From assembly GCF_963924675.1 (NCBI RefSeq), contig NC_089236.1, positions 61,093,306-61,157,305 on the forward strand: a stretch of DNA of 64,000 bases. Direction: 5' to 3'. Under the pieces are notes generated by a model. That model had not been told where the DNA came from and made no database searches. It saw only the letters and a program-made list of their open reading frames with translations. Each line of letters begins with the position of its first letter. Position 1 is the first letter of the stretch. Shown here piece by piece: positions 38,476-49,319 of the stretch. Source of the DNA: Phocoena phocoena (Eukaryota > Chordata > Mammalia > Artiodactyla > Phocoenidae). The position numbers and the translations under genes are program-made.

Positions 38476-41400
38476 AAAGAAAGTATATATATGTTTATAT
38501 AGATGCTATAAAGAAATTTATAAATATAACTTAATTAATTAATTCTAGTATATATGTATAGTATATATAGGGACATCTTAAAATGCAGGCAGAACTTCAT
38601 TTCCTTTCTTTTCTCCATGGGAAAAATTTTTATCAAGTAGAATATATTCATTTGATTTTGAGTTCCAGTTCTTTTAATTTTCACTATGACTATGTCATCT
38701 TTAACAACTAATGAGCATGAATATTTTTATTATCACAGAAACATGCAAGAAAATTATCAGAGAAGAGTCATTTCATCTTTGATGATAAAAAACAAGTAGA
38801 TGATAAAGCATACCAATCATTATCTTATTTATACATCTAGCTTAAAATATATGTTAGTTTGTGGGTTTTTTTAGTAAAACTAAGCCATTATGTTTGTACC
38901 TCGTTTGCCTACTGAAGGTATTCTGTGCTGAAAGTTTAATTCCAGAAAAGAAAGAATTTGAGCCTTGACTTAAAACTCTCACAAAGGATTGAAACAGCTT
39001 AAAAAATAATACATATGTGATTTTAAAAAAACTCTTTTGGAGAAAATAAAATTGTTTAATTAAAAAACACTAATAATTATTCTCCTGTACATCTTATAAC
39101 TGCTCACAGCCTCATCTCGCTTAAGAACTTTGTTAGTTGGTTAATGACCTCATAATTAGCTTGGACGGAATCCAATATCTTTCATTCAGAGAACTGTCTA
39201 TATTCACATTTTTTTATTGTTTTCAAACTTCATTGTGCCTAATTCCTGTGTAAACTAAAATGTTATGCCTCTCATCAGAGAAAATACGTTTGGGGAAGTC
39301 TGTTAGTTTTGAGGCCTGCCACACAGTAGGAGAGAAATAAAAACACAATACAATGAATAATCTAGACATAGTCAAAGAAAATGGAAAAATCCACTCATCT
39401 GAAAAAAAATTCTGAACTTTAGTTGTTAGCTTTTATTTCATTATTTTTTTACTTTTAGCAAGTGCAGAATATTGATATACTAGATACTCACCTATAAATA
39501 GACAAGTTTTTGGTTTCCCATTCTGGTAACATTTGCAACCATCACTAATATCCCCCTCACTTGTAGTAATGTGGTGTGAATCCTATTGACCTTCCCTGGT
39601 CTTTTCCCTGACCAACAACTTGCAAGCCAAAGGTGAATTTATAAATGGAGAGAACTAATCAGCACAGCACCTTTCAGAGTGACCTTGATAGAAAGGGTGA
39701 AGGACTTTTTTGGTAGGAGTTTAAGATTATGTAACAAGAGGAGTATAAATCATTTTTTGTTTGTGAATCCTTAAAGAACTTGGCCTCAAAAAGTAGCTTA
39801 GTAATGATAAATGTATTTGACTTTTTTAGTTATTTGGGAAAAAGAGAAAACTGCAACTCCAAGTTTTCTGACCCTGTATGCCCCTGGGACCTAAAGTTAC
39901 CATTTCCTTCTCTCTGGGAGCAGAATCTGTCCAGATGAAATTTATGGAAGATTGTCAGTCCTGTATAATTTATAAGATCAAAGAGGAATCTTGGAAACTG
40001 CTGAGTTCTTAAAGATATTTTCAAGTTTTGTTTTTTGTTTGTTTGGTTCTTATTTTGTTTTCTTTTAATAGGAGATGGATATATTGGAGTAGAAGGAAAA
40101 ATAAAAGAAGGACTCTATGGAGATAATGAAGAAGCAGTATTAGGAAAGGAGACAAAGTCCAAATGGGACACTCTCTGCAAGTTCAGGAATTTACATTCTA
40201 GTAAAATTTTGAATAAGTAAAATTATTTAGAGATTGTAGATTTGTTATGGGCTTAGGTTATCCCCAACTAACAAGGGTAAAAGAAAACCTAGAACCAACT
40301 TATAAAACGGTTTTGTGGAAATGAATGCATGTGCATACGTTCCATTGTATAATCTGATAGAATTGGGAATGTATAAAGTTTTGGCCCGCTATTATGTGCT
40401 ATAAGCCAGTGATTGGTAAGTACTTCAAACTGAGCTACACATATAGTGTATGCTGGCAAACCAAGACAGAGGCTGCAGGGTGGGAAGAGGAATTTCTCTC
40501 TTACACTGGCTGATTAGGCCACCTAGGTAAAAGAAAAAGGGACTGATTTGAACAGCTTTAGTTCTTATGATTTTGCAATGCCTACAAAAATTTAGCTGAG
40601 GGCCATTTTTATCTTTTATTATTGTGATGTGATATAGACTTTGCCAGAGTGGTAGGTAACATCTAATATTTCCAAGGCCCCAGAATGATGGGGCAATGTT
40701 CTACAGTAATTATTTTTGCCAAGGAAAGTCAATTATATGAAGGACCTGATTAAAGAATTACTAATTAATAGAATTATCTCTAAGAATCAAGTCCATATTA
40801 ATTGTGAATTGTTTTAGGGCAGAAGAAATTAGAGAAAATTAACATGTGCCGATTACCGCAAAAGATTGGTTTATTAAAATTCTACTGTGTACAGAATGTC
40901 CTGGATTGCTTAGTAGCAAGTTAGTTTAGTTTCAGATTAGAAGATACTTTTAGCTTAGGAAAGCGGATAAACACATTCATCTGGCCAATGGGATATTTTA
41001 AAAATGTAAAGATGCCTTGGAAAACCTCTGAAACCCAAGCCTCCTTGCAAACACTGATGTTTGAGGATGTTTCACTGCATTCAGGAATATAAATTACCTC
41101 GAGAAGCAGGTAAATCGTGACAACTTAATTGAATTTAAAGGGGTTTGGAAAAGCATGATCAATGAATTGGGGGGAAAAAAACAGATTCTAAATTGGTACA
41201 TAATAATTTTCAATTTTGTCATATCTTAATGAAGTATGTTGGGTCCATAATAGCTCAAAAAGCTACAAATAACATTCAAAAAATATGCCTCCTCAAGTTT
41301 TCTAACCCTACCAGTGAATGTAAGGTAATTAAAAGTGTTTAGAGGTTACTGGTTATTTGAGACAATGTGTCAAATAATTCCCCAAGACAAAAAGAAAAAA

Positions 41401-41901
41401 ATCATCTCTTCTGAAGTTGGTACTAGAAAACCATATGAGGGTAGATGGTTCAATGCAGCCCCAGAAAGGATATTCTTTCTCAACCAAACACACACATACA
41501 CATTATTTGTGGAAGGGTTTCTCTTTAACCATTATTAAGCATCTTTGCATTCATTTTTGTTCATTCTAGCATGTATTTATATTAAATACTGGCACTATAT
41601 CTAGGCTTGGGGTGTAGTGCATTTCTGTGGAAAAATTTTTTCTCATGGATATCTGATTGTAAGACTCTATATTTCTTAACATTCTTAATTGCTGCCATAG
41701 AAAATAACTCTAATTTAAATGGAAAATGAGTCTCATTTTATTCTTCTAGTTTGTGAAGTTATATTCATGCAGCTTATATTTAGAATATAAGGAAACCTAA
41801 ATATTGTATTTTTTTTTCAGTGAAATGTTACCAAAACTAGCATATTTTTATCCAGATTTTGAGGGGAAGTGGCAGAATTGTATAAGAGTGGATAATGGTA
41901 G
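38476..41901. other. AT-rich non-coding interval
   Basis: About 3.4 kb with no recognised gene, RNA or named repeat. The 61-67-codon frames here (for example 40035-40220) do not resemble known proteins. Confidence 0.5.
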
Positions 41902-42400
41902 AATGATAAAGTAAATCCCTTCACAGAGGTGCTCAGTAGCTATCGTGGCCTAAATACTGTAAGAAACGGTGAGTTTCTCAAATTCACAAGAAACGTAGAG
42001 GAGACCGACAGTCTCAGTGTTCTCACTGATGGTATCGTATATTTTGTTTGTTCTGGTGATAGAGAAAGAGCTTCATTTAATGAAATTTTCTACATCAGTG
42101 TGGATGTCTCCAGCCGTAGGTTTGACTTTAAAGAACCTCTTCAGCAGTGAGAATGTACAAACCAACTATAACACATGCTTTTGGCACTGAGCCATAAACT
42201 ATGTTATACTTGGCTCACTAACGATGCTGAACCCATTAAAACTAGCAATGGTTTTTACATCTTTAAAATTTGATCTGAAAGTCGTTAAAGGAAGCTGGTA
42301 TGATAATGACAGCATCTCTAAGGGTTCCCCCAAGATGGACTTTTGTGCTTCCCTTCATTTTTCTAAGAACCATAGTGTACCTCCCCTGAAGAGACACTCA
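41902..42400 (+). other. CpG-rich orphan segment, possible gene-derived or processed-pseudogene fragment
   Basis: From 41902 an open frame runs for 82 codons to a TGA at 42148-42150. It has a balanced, protein-like composition, including TDGIVYFVCSGDRERASF and FYISVDVSSRRFDFKEP, rather than the K/I/N-rich look of random AT-rich DNA. It has no ATG start; the only early start-like codon is GTG at 41929. Further protein-like stretches continue in other frames: one ending near 42272 (TNDAEPIKTSNGFYIF) and one at about 42269-42403 (KGSWYDNDSISKGSPKMDF). About eight CpGs fall in 360 bp, far above the flanks. I do not recognise the protein. It may be a decayed retrocopy, an exon fragment or chance. 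Confidence 0.3.
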
Positions 42401-42545
42401 TAACTCTGCCCTTGTACTCCATCTAGGCCTTTGGTTTTCTTGCATTCAGCACCACCATGAATGACCATACTCCATGTCTAAATGGGCACTTACATTGTCA
42501 AATTTGCATCTATTTAGATGTTCAATATCAAAAACTAATTTGTTG

Positions 42546-42767
42546 GGCTTCCCTGGTGGCGCAGTGGTTGAGAGTCCGCCTGCCGATGCAGGGGACACAG
42601 TTTCGTGCCCCGGTCCGGGAAGATCCCACATGCCACGGAGCGGCTGGGCCCGTGAGCCATGGCCGCTGAGCCTGCGCGTCCGGAGCCTGTGCTCCACAAC
42701 GGGAGAGGCCACAACAGTGAGAGGCCCGCATATCGAAAAACAGCAACAAAAAACAACAAAAAAAACC
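42546..42767 (+). mobile_element. CHR-type SINE, copy 3
   Basis: The element starts GGCTTCCCTGGTGGCGCAGTGG, with the box-A-like TGGCGCAGTGG, and has a box-B region near TTTCGTGCCCCGG. It retains many CpGs (GTGCCCCGGTCCGGG, TGCGCGTCCGG), a sign of youth. The tail is (CAACAAAAAA)n from about 42736. A perfect 13-bp target duplication AACTAATTTGTTG lies at 42533-42545 and 42768-42780. It is among the best-preserved copies in the window. Confidence 0.95.
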
Positions 42768-42780
42768 AACTAATTTGTTG

Positions 42781-45700
42781 AGGAGATGGGTTTAATTAGT
42801 TATGCATATGAGATCTCAATAGTTTTATGCTATAAGCTTCATATCAGGTAATAAAGTGACAGAATCAATCGCATAGGTACTACACTGGAGATCCTACTTT
42901 CTCCACTTAAAAATAAGAGGATAATATCATGTCTTCATTAGAAAGAACAGCATTATTTCTTATTAACTTGATTCATTTTTTTAAAATTTCCTATTTATTT
43001 CAACTATGTTTCAATCACTCTCATAATATGTAGAGATATATCTGTCTCTTAAATTGAATTTGGAAATACAAAACTCCAATAATATAAGTTCTTAACATTC
43101 ACAGAAAATATGCCAAATTTTCTAAACCCTTCCCCACACAGGCACCCACATCTTTCTTGTTAGAGTCTTTGTGCACAAGCTACCATAACAGACTATGTGT
43201 TCACGTCCCTCCCTAGTTCAAAAGAAAACATAAGCTACAGAAGGCAGTATATGACAGAGTCCTTCTGGCTCTTGCAGGCTTCAAATACACTTCTAATAAA
43301 CATGAACTTCAAGCTTCAGATAAGTATTGATTTAACCTGCAAAATCATATCAAAAGAAATATTATTTAACCATTGACCAACATGTCACTGTTTTCCAAGC
43401 AGGTGCGTTTTTTACTAATGTCAGAATTTTGAAGAATGTCTTAAGATTAAAAAAAAAAAAAACTTTTTCTCTTCTTTTTGAAGCAAAAAAAAACTAAAAA
43501 ATTTATAATTCTTATCTAGAAGATAACTCCATTCCATTCAATTAATGCTCGACTTTTACATTCTTATATTCATAAACCTGCTCTTTATTTCATCAAATGA
43601 AGTTTACATCCGGCTTTGGTGACTGTTAATCCATGCTGTCATGAGCGAGGCCACTTGTGGACAGAGGAAGCACTGCTACTAGAAGCTTTTGCTTGGGATT
43701 TTTATTCCTTTCTTTTATTTGTTATGAAAAGACATATACATGGCATTTTGATTCTTCAAAATCATCTTGTAGATAAACACTTATTCCTGCTCAAACATTA
43801 TCAGCTTTTAGCAGAAATGAATTCTTGACACACTGTTTTGTAGGTAATTAGCCAGTTCAGTAATCTGCAGAAGCAGAAAATAAATGCGTACCTAAGGGTG
43901 AGTGACCAATATCTGAGATACTAAGCATTTCCTTTTTGAACTACACAGTCTATATTTAATATAGGATTTAAAATTAGTCACTGCCAATAGAACTGGTAGG
44001 AAAGACAAGAACTCTTTAAAAATGAGAGAAATTTAATCTTTATAAAGCCTTCATCATTAGTGTCATTCCTATATATAACCTTAAAGGCATACAGATGTGA
44101 GTAATCATTTTAAATGATCCTTATTAAACATTTCAAATATTAACCACTAAAATAAAAATTATTACTTTATACTAAGACATGCTTATTCTCACTCTTTTTG
44201 AAGTGTGCAAAGAGAGAATACAGAGTTTTCTTTGCTTCATGATTACTGACACTTTCTGGAGCATGCAAGGAAAGAACACAGTTTGAAGAGAATAAGGTCT
44301 AAGAGAGAACATAATGCAGAAATGCTTTACAGTTGAACAAAGGCAAAAATTGCCCATTGGAGAGTGAGGTTGTATAGTCACATTATACAAAGATGACCCA
44401 TAAAGAGTCTGGCCTCATAAAAACCAGAAAAGAAGGGCATTTCAAAAAAAAGAGAGATTTTGTTATAAATACCCTAAGCAAATGAACCAAATAAAGAATG
44501 AAATGCAACCTCCGGATATAAAAATATTGGAGAGTTAGGTGAATTTTACACGTGGTATTAAGAACAGAAAGGAACTGGACTTGGGGAGAGTTAATTTCTC
44601 TTTCAATAAGGTTGGCATGGTCAAAGGAAGTGGAACATTACCCTCCAGGAAGAATAAAAGTAATATTTATCATTTATGATGTTGTTGTTTTGGTTGTTAA
44701 AGGTGGAAGAGACTTTGGCAGAAGGCAGCTACTTTGCAAGTTCTCCATTAGTGTTACTGGAACTAGCACTTCCAGCCTGACAGAGGCAGCTACAGGAGAG
44801 GGGGGTTTTGAACTATATCAATGGAAGAAGGACAAACAATACAGCAAGTTCTTAGAAGAGTAGGAAAAAAATGTGTTCAGAGGACTGCAAAAGTTTAAGG
44901 AAAGGTGAGCAATATAAGTGAGGAATGTATTGAGTTGATAGTGAGGATGAGAGAAAGTTACGGACTTCCAAGTGTAAGAACATTTAAATAAGAGGGTACG
45001 CATCTGCCATAAGAGGTGTCCTATTTTGGAAGAGGTTGGTAGAACAAAATGAAGCAAAGTCTGTGGAAAATGTATTTCCTTAATTTATTTTGCTGCAAGT
45101 GAACTGAACTTTTTCTTAGTAAAAAGGAAGTGACAAAGAAAAAAGGAAATTTACAAAATTAGAGAGGAGATTTCAGTTTTCATTATGCCACCCTCGTGTC
45201 TTTCTCCTGGGAATTCCACTCAGAAGGTTCAACTATCTAATGGCTTACAGTGATTACAACTGGGCTTACACTGAGAACTCACCTCTTGAACACATCTGCA
45301 TTCTATTTCATCCTGTGCTAAGGTCTTTTCAGAGAGCTTACATTCTAGGTCCTAAGTGCTACTACAGACCCTACAAGGACGTTCAGTAAATGAGACATAA
45401 GGTGACAAAACTGTTCCCTCGGGTCTGAGGTACTGATACCAAGAGAAGCATAGAGTTCTCCTGCAGTTGGAAAGGGAAATCCTAGGAAGGTGTATATGGA
45501 GTTTGAATGGAAGTAGAAATTTTGACCTGATAAACTAATACAGTTTGCAGTCTAAGTAATTTCATAACATTGCTAGCTTTTACCTTTAGATTATGCTTAG
45601 ACAAGGAGGGAGGTCTCTAAGGAAGAAATTGGTGCAGGTTCTGCAAGCCTGATGATCACGCACATTTATGCAGCTTGTGCATTACACAGGGGTTCCTGAC

Positions 45701-46744
45701 CAAGGGGGATGAAAGAGGAAGAATCAAGCTTGTGCTCTGCATTATAAGGCTTGCCCCCGGTACTATTCACCTGTATGCAAAATACTGTCTATTCACCAAC
45801 TCATCCAGGGCAGGGCTGCACCCATCCAGAGAGACAACTGTTTTCTCATTTACAGAAAGCTGCCTTATGGGTTATAAAAAAGACTTGAGCAGGGGCAGTC
45901 TTTGCCTCTCTCACACAGGATACGGACTATGTTCTTATCCCATAGTCTCCTACTTTATATCTGATCAGATATCAATATGGATCAAAATAATTTTATCACT
46001 ATGTTAAATATTAAATATAGGTTTAAATTAAGTATATAATATGAATCCACAATAAATAATATAAAAGTGTAAAATATCAGCAAAAGACAGATAAAAGAAT
46101 AAAACAAGGTTGAATGCTGAACTGGAATAAAATTACCAAAAAATATTAGGTATATGAATATACGAGAAGAAAAGAATGATGCTTAATACATTTCCTATAG
46201 ATATGTTTATACATTTAAAAAGTCAGATCACATAACGGGAATTTCGAAAGAAATGAAGTGACACATGCAGGCAGCAGTACAAGGCCTCTGCTTGCTCCTG
46301 AGAGCAGTGAACAAGAGGTTTCTACAGCTGAAGTCCAGTCACTCCCCACTATTTCTTTCCCCCAATTATCAAAAATAGACTTTTGGTATAAGAGGTCCTC
46401 AGGTTGGAGGTGCTCAGGGAAGGGTTCTTTCTGCTCTATTCTTTCTCCTTGTGTATTTCCAAACTGCATCTGTATAGTTAGAATTGTAGGAACTTGCCCT
46501 GTGGGGTATCAGGAAGAGGAGTTAATTAATCCTTTTCTGGACTGGGTTGGGAACTTCCTAAAGCTAGTTCCTAAACTAAAATTAAATGTAAGTTTAACAC
46601 CATTTCATTTAAAAGAGTCTTCAATAAACTACTAACAATACAATATAATGATTTTAAGGTACCTTTTAAATATTCTAAAATAACTTAGCTCCACAGTGAG
46701 GTAGACTTCAGAGACTAGTGTCTGGGCATCCAAAATGTATTTTC
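42781..46744. other. Non-coding interval, no gene recognised
   Basis: About 4 kb. Open frames up to 110-125 codons occur (45675-46007 and 46258-46635, plus) in slightly GC-richer stretches, but they lack recognisable motifs and I do not call them genes. A long A run sits at 43449-43463. The right end is the 15-bp target duplication of L1-C. Confidence 0.45.
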
Positions 46745-46759
46745 AAAAAGCTAAGCTGA

Positions 46760-47854
46760 GAGTGAGCCAGAGCCCCCGAATCAGCGGCTCCTTTAACCCC
46801 TTCCTGTCTGAGCAAAGAACAGACGTCCTCCAGCGACCTACACGCAGAGGCGGAGCCAAATCCAAACCTGAGTCCCTGGGAGCTGTGAGAACAAAGAAGA
46901 GAAAGGGAAATCTCTCCCAGCAGCCTCAGAAGCAGTGGATTAAAGCTCCACAATCAACTTGATGTACCCTGCATGTGTGGAATACATGAATAGACAACAA
47001 ATCATCCCACACTGAGGAGGTGGACGTTGAGAGCAAGATTTATGATTTTTTCCTTTTCCTCTTTCTGTGAGTGTGTATGTGTATGCTTCTGTGTGAGATT
47101 TGTATGTATAGCTTTGCTCCCACCATTTGTCCCAGGGTTCTATCCGTCCACTTTTTTCTTCTTTTTTTTCTCTTAATAACTATTTTTTTATTTTAATAAC
47201 TTTATATTTTATCTTACTTTATTTTATTTGACTTTATCTTCTTTCTTTCTTTTTTTCCTTCCCTCCTTCCTTCCTTCCTCCCTCCCTCCCTCCTTTCTTT
47301 CTCTCTTTCTTTCTACTTCTACTAATTCATTCTTTCTACATTTTCTCTTTTCTTCTGAGCCGTGTTCATGAAAGGCTCTTGGTGCTGCAGCCTGGAGTTA
47401 ATGCTGTGCCTCTTAGGTGGGAGAACCAACTTCAGGACACTGGTCCACAAGAGACCTCCCAGCTCCACATATCAAACGGCAAAAATCTCCTAGAGATCTC
47501 CATCTCAACACCAGCACCCAGCTTCACTCAATGACCAGCAAACTACAGTGCTGGACATCCTATGCCAAACAACTAGCAAGACAGGAACACAACCCCACCC
47601 ATTAGCAGAGAGGCTGCCTAAAATCATAATAAGTCCACAGACACCCCAAAACACACCACCAGACCTGGACCTGCCCACCAGAGAGAAAAGATCAAGCCTC
47701 ATCCACCAGAACACAGGCACTAGTCCCCTCCACCAGGAAGCCTACACAACCCACTGAACCAACCTTAGCCACTGGGGACAGACACCAAAAACAATGGGAA
47801 CTACAAACCTGCAGCCTGCAAAAAGGAGACCCCAAACACAGTAAGACAAGCAAA
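46760..47854 (+). promoter_or_regulatory. L1-C 5' UTR / internal promoter
   Basis: About 1.1 kb precedes ORF1. It starts GAGTGAGCCAGAGCCCCCGA with several CpGs. It continues through an extended T- and CT-rich tract (47158-47345) and ends in an A/C-rich part (CACCAGACCTGGACCTGCCC). Except for the last short stretch (ACTACAAACCTGCAGCCTG), I see little similarity to the L1-A/L1-B 5' UTR, although the ORFs are close relatives. Promoter function is inferred from L1 biology. Confidence 0.65.
47158..47345. repeat. Polypyrimidine tract inside the L1-C 5' UTR
   Basis: An almost purely C/T strand with TTCC, TCCC and TTTC units, for example CCTTCCTTCCTTCCTCCCTC. It may have expanded after insertion, or it may be a feature of this L1 subfamily's 5' UTR. 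A strand asymmetry this strong can form triplex or other non-B structures. Confidence 0.85.
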
Positions 47855-48744
47855 ATGAGAAGACAGAAAAACACACATCAGATGAAGGAGCAAGATAAAA
47901 ACCCACCAGACCTAACAAATGAATAGGAAATAGGCAGTCTACCTGAAAGAGAATTCAGAATAATGATAGTAAAGATGATCCAAAATCTTGGAAATAGAAT
48001 GGAGAAAATACAAGAAACATTTAACAAGGACCTAGAAGAACTAAAGATGAAACAAACAATGATGAACAACACAATAAATGAAATGAAAAATACCCTAGAT
48101 GGGATCAATAGCAGAATAACTGAGGCAGAAGAACGGATAAGTGACCTGGAACATAAAATAGTGGAAATAACTACTGCAGAGCAGAATAAACAAAAAAGAA
48201 TGAAAAGAACTAAGGACAGTCTCAGACACCTCTGGGACAACATTAAATACACCAACATTCGAATTATAGGGGTTCCAGAAGAAGAAGAGAAAAAGAAAGG
48301 GAATGAGAAAATATTTAAAGAGATTATACTTGAAAACTTCCCTAATATGTGAAAGGAAATAGTTAATCAAGTTCAGGAAGCACAGAGAGTCCCATACAGG
48401 ATAAATCCAAGGAGAAATATGCCAAGACACATATTAATCTGTCAAAAATTACATACAAAGAAAATATATTAAAAGCAACAAGGGAAAAACAACAAATAAC
48501 ACACAAGGGAATCCCCATAAGGTTAACAGCTGATTTTTCAGCAGAAACTCTGCAAGCCAGAAGGGACTGGCAAGACATATTTCAAGTGATGAAGAAAAAA
48601 AACCTGAAACCAAGATTACTCTACCCAGCAAGGACCTCATTCAGATGTGATGGAGAAATTAAAACCTTTACAGACAAGCAAAAGCTGAGAGAGTTCAGCA
48701 CCACCAAACCAGCTTTACAACAACTGCTAAAGGAACTTCTCTAG
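47855..48744 (+). pseudogene. L1-C ORF1 remnant (RNA-binding ORF1p)
   Basis: The ATG at 47855 begins MRRQKNTHQMKEQDK. A TAG at 47924-47926 replaces what is MEI in relatives, interrupting the frame after 23 codons. The frame then continues through the coiled coil (ITEAEERISDLEHKIVEITT) to GVPEEEEKKKGNEK. A second stop is at 48350-48352, just after ENFPNM, where relatives read glycine. Near 48441-48470 bases are lost from the LTKIKDKEK region, shifting the frame. The family stop is at 48742-48744. Two stops and one shift in about 300 codons indicate moderate age. Confidence 0.88.
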
Positions 48745-49177
48745 GCAAGAAACACAAGAGAAGGAAAAGACCTACAATAACAAACCCAAAACAATTAAGA
48801 AAATGGAAATAGGAACGTACATATCGATAATTACCTTAAATGTAAATGGACTAAATGCTCCCAACAAAAGACACAGATTGGCTGAATGGATACAAACACA
48901 AGACCCATATATATGTTGTCTACAAGAGACCCACTTCAGACCTAGAGACACATACAGAGTGACAGTAAGGGGATGGAAAAAGATATTCCATGCAAATGGA
49001 AACCAAAAGAAAGCTGGAGTAGCAATTCTCATATCAGACAAAATAGACTTTAAAATAAAGACTATTAGAGGAAACAAAGAAGGACACTACATAATGATCA
49101 AGGGATTGATCCAAGAAGAAGATATAACAATTGTAAATATTTATGCATCCAACATAGGAGCACCTCAATACATAGGG

Positions 49178-49195
49178 AAAAAAAAAAAAACAAAA
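49178..49195. mobile_element. Apparent tail-only (A-rich) micro-insertion with 8-bp duplication
   Basis: Inside L1-C ORF2 the normal ACATAGGG text is present twice (49170-49177 and 49196-49203). Between the copies lies an 18-bp A-rich block: thirteen A, one C and four A. L1-A and L1-B have no such block at the matching place. The arrangement looks like a retroposition event that copied only a poly(A) tail. The alternative is local slippage that happened to duplicate eight bases. It breaks the endonuclease frame. Confidence 0.5.
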
Positions 49196-49299
49196 ACATA
49201 GGGCAAATGCTAACAGCCATAAAAGGGGAAATCGACAGTAACACAATCATAGTAGGGGATATTAACACCCCACATTCACCAATGGACTCATCATCCAAA

Positions 49300-49319
49300 A
49301 TAAAAATAAATAAATAAAT
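49300..49319. repeat. Short TAAA microsatellite in L1-C ORF2
   Basis: A run of AAATAAATAAATAAAT interrupts the endonuclease coding region with an in-frame stop shortly before the long open stretch at 49318. Confidence 0.8.

Noticed and set aside
38297..38542. 81-codon frame with tyrosine/isoleucine run
   Set aside because: Created by the TA/CA microsatellite.
41811..41831. Polypyrimidine run ending CAG, like a splice acceptor, upstream of the orphan 42-kb segment
   Set aside because: No open frame follows directly, stops occur within a few codons, and T-runs followed by CAG are common in AT-rich DNA.
42446..42769. Several 70-107-codon frames with Cys/Gly/Pro-rich products near 42.5 kb, and similar ones at 28.5, 35.2 and 53.5 kb
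   Set aside because: All lie inside the GC-rich body of the four CHR-type SINE copies and recur at each of them; they are not genes.
47158..47345. Direct-repeat array that might be read as CRISPR-like
   Set aside because: It is simple pyrimidine low-complexity sequence inside an L1 5' UTR in a mammalian genome, with no spacers.
47878..48258. 126-codon minus-strand frame opposite L1-C ORF1
   Set aside because: Antisense shadow of the ORF1 coiled coil, as in L1-B.
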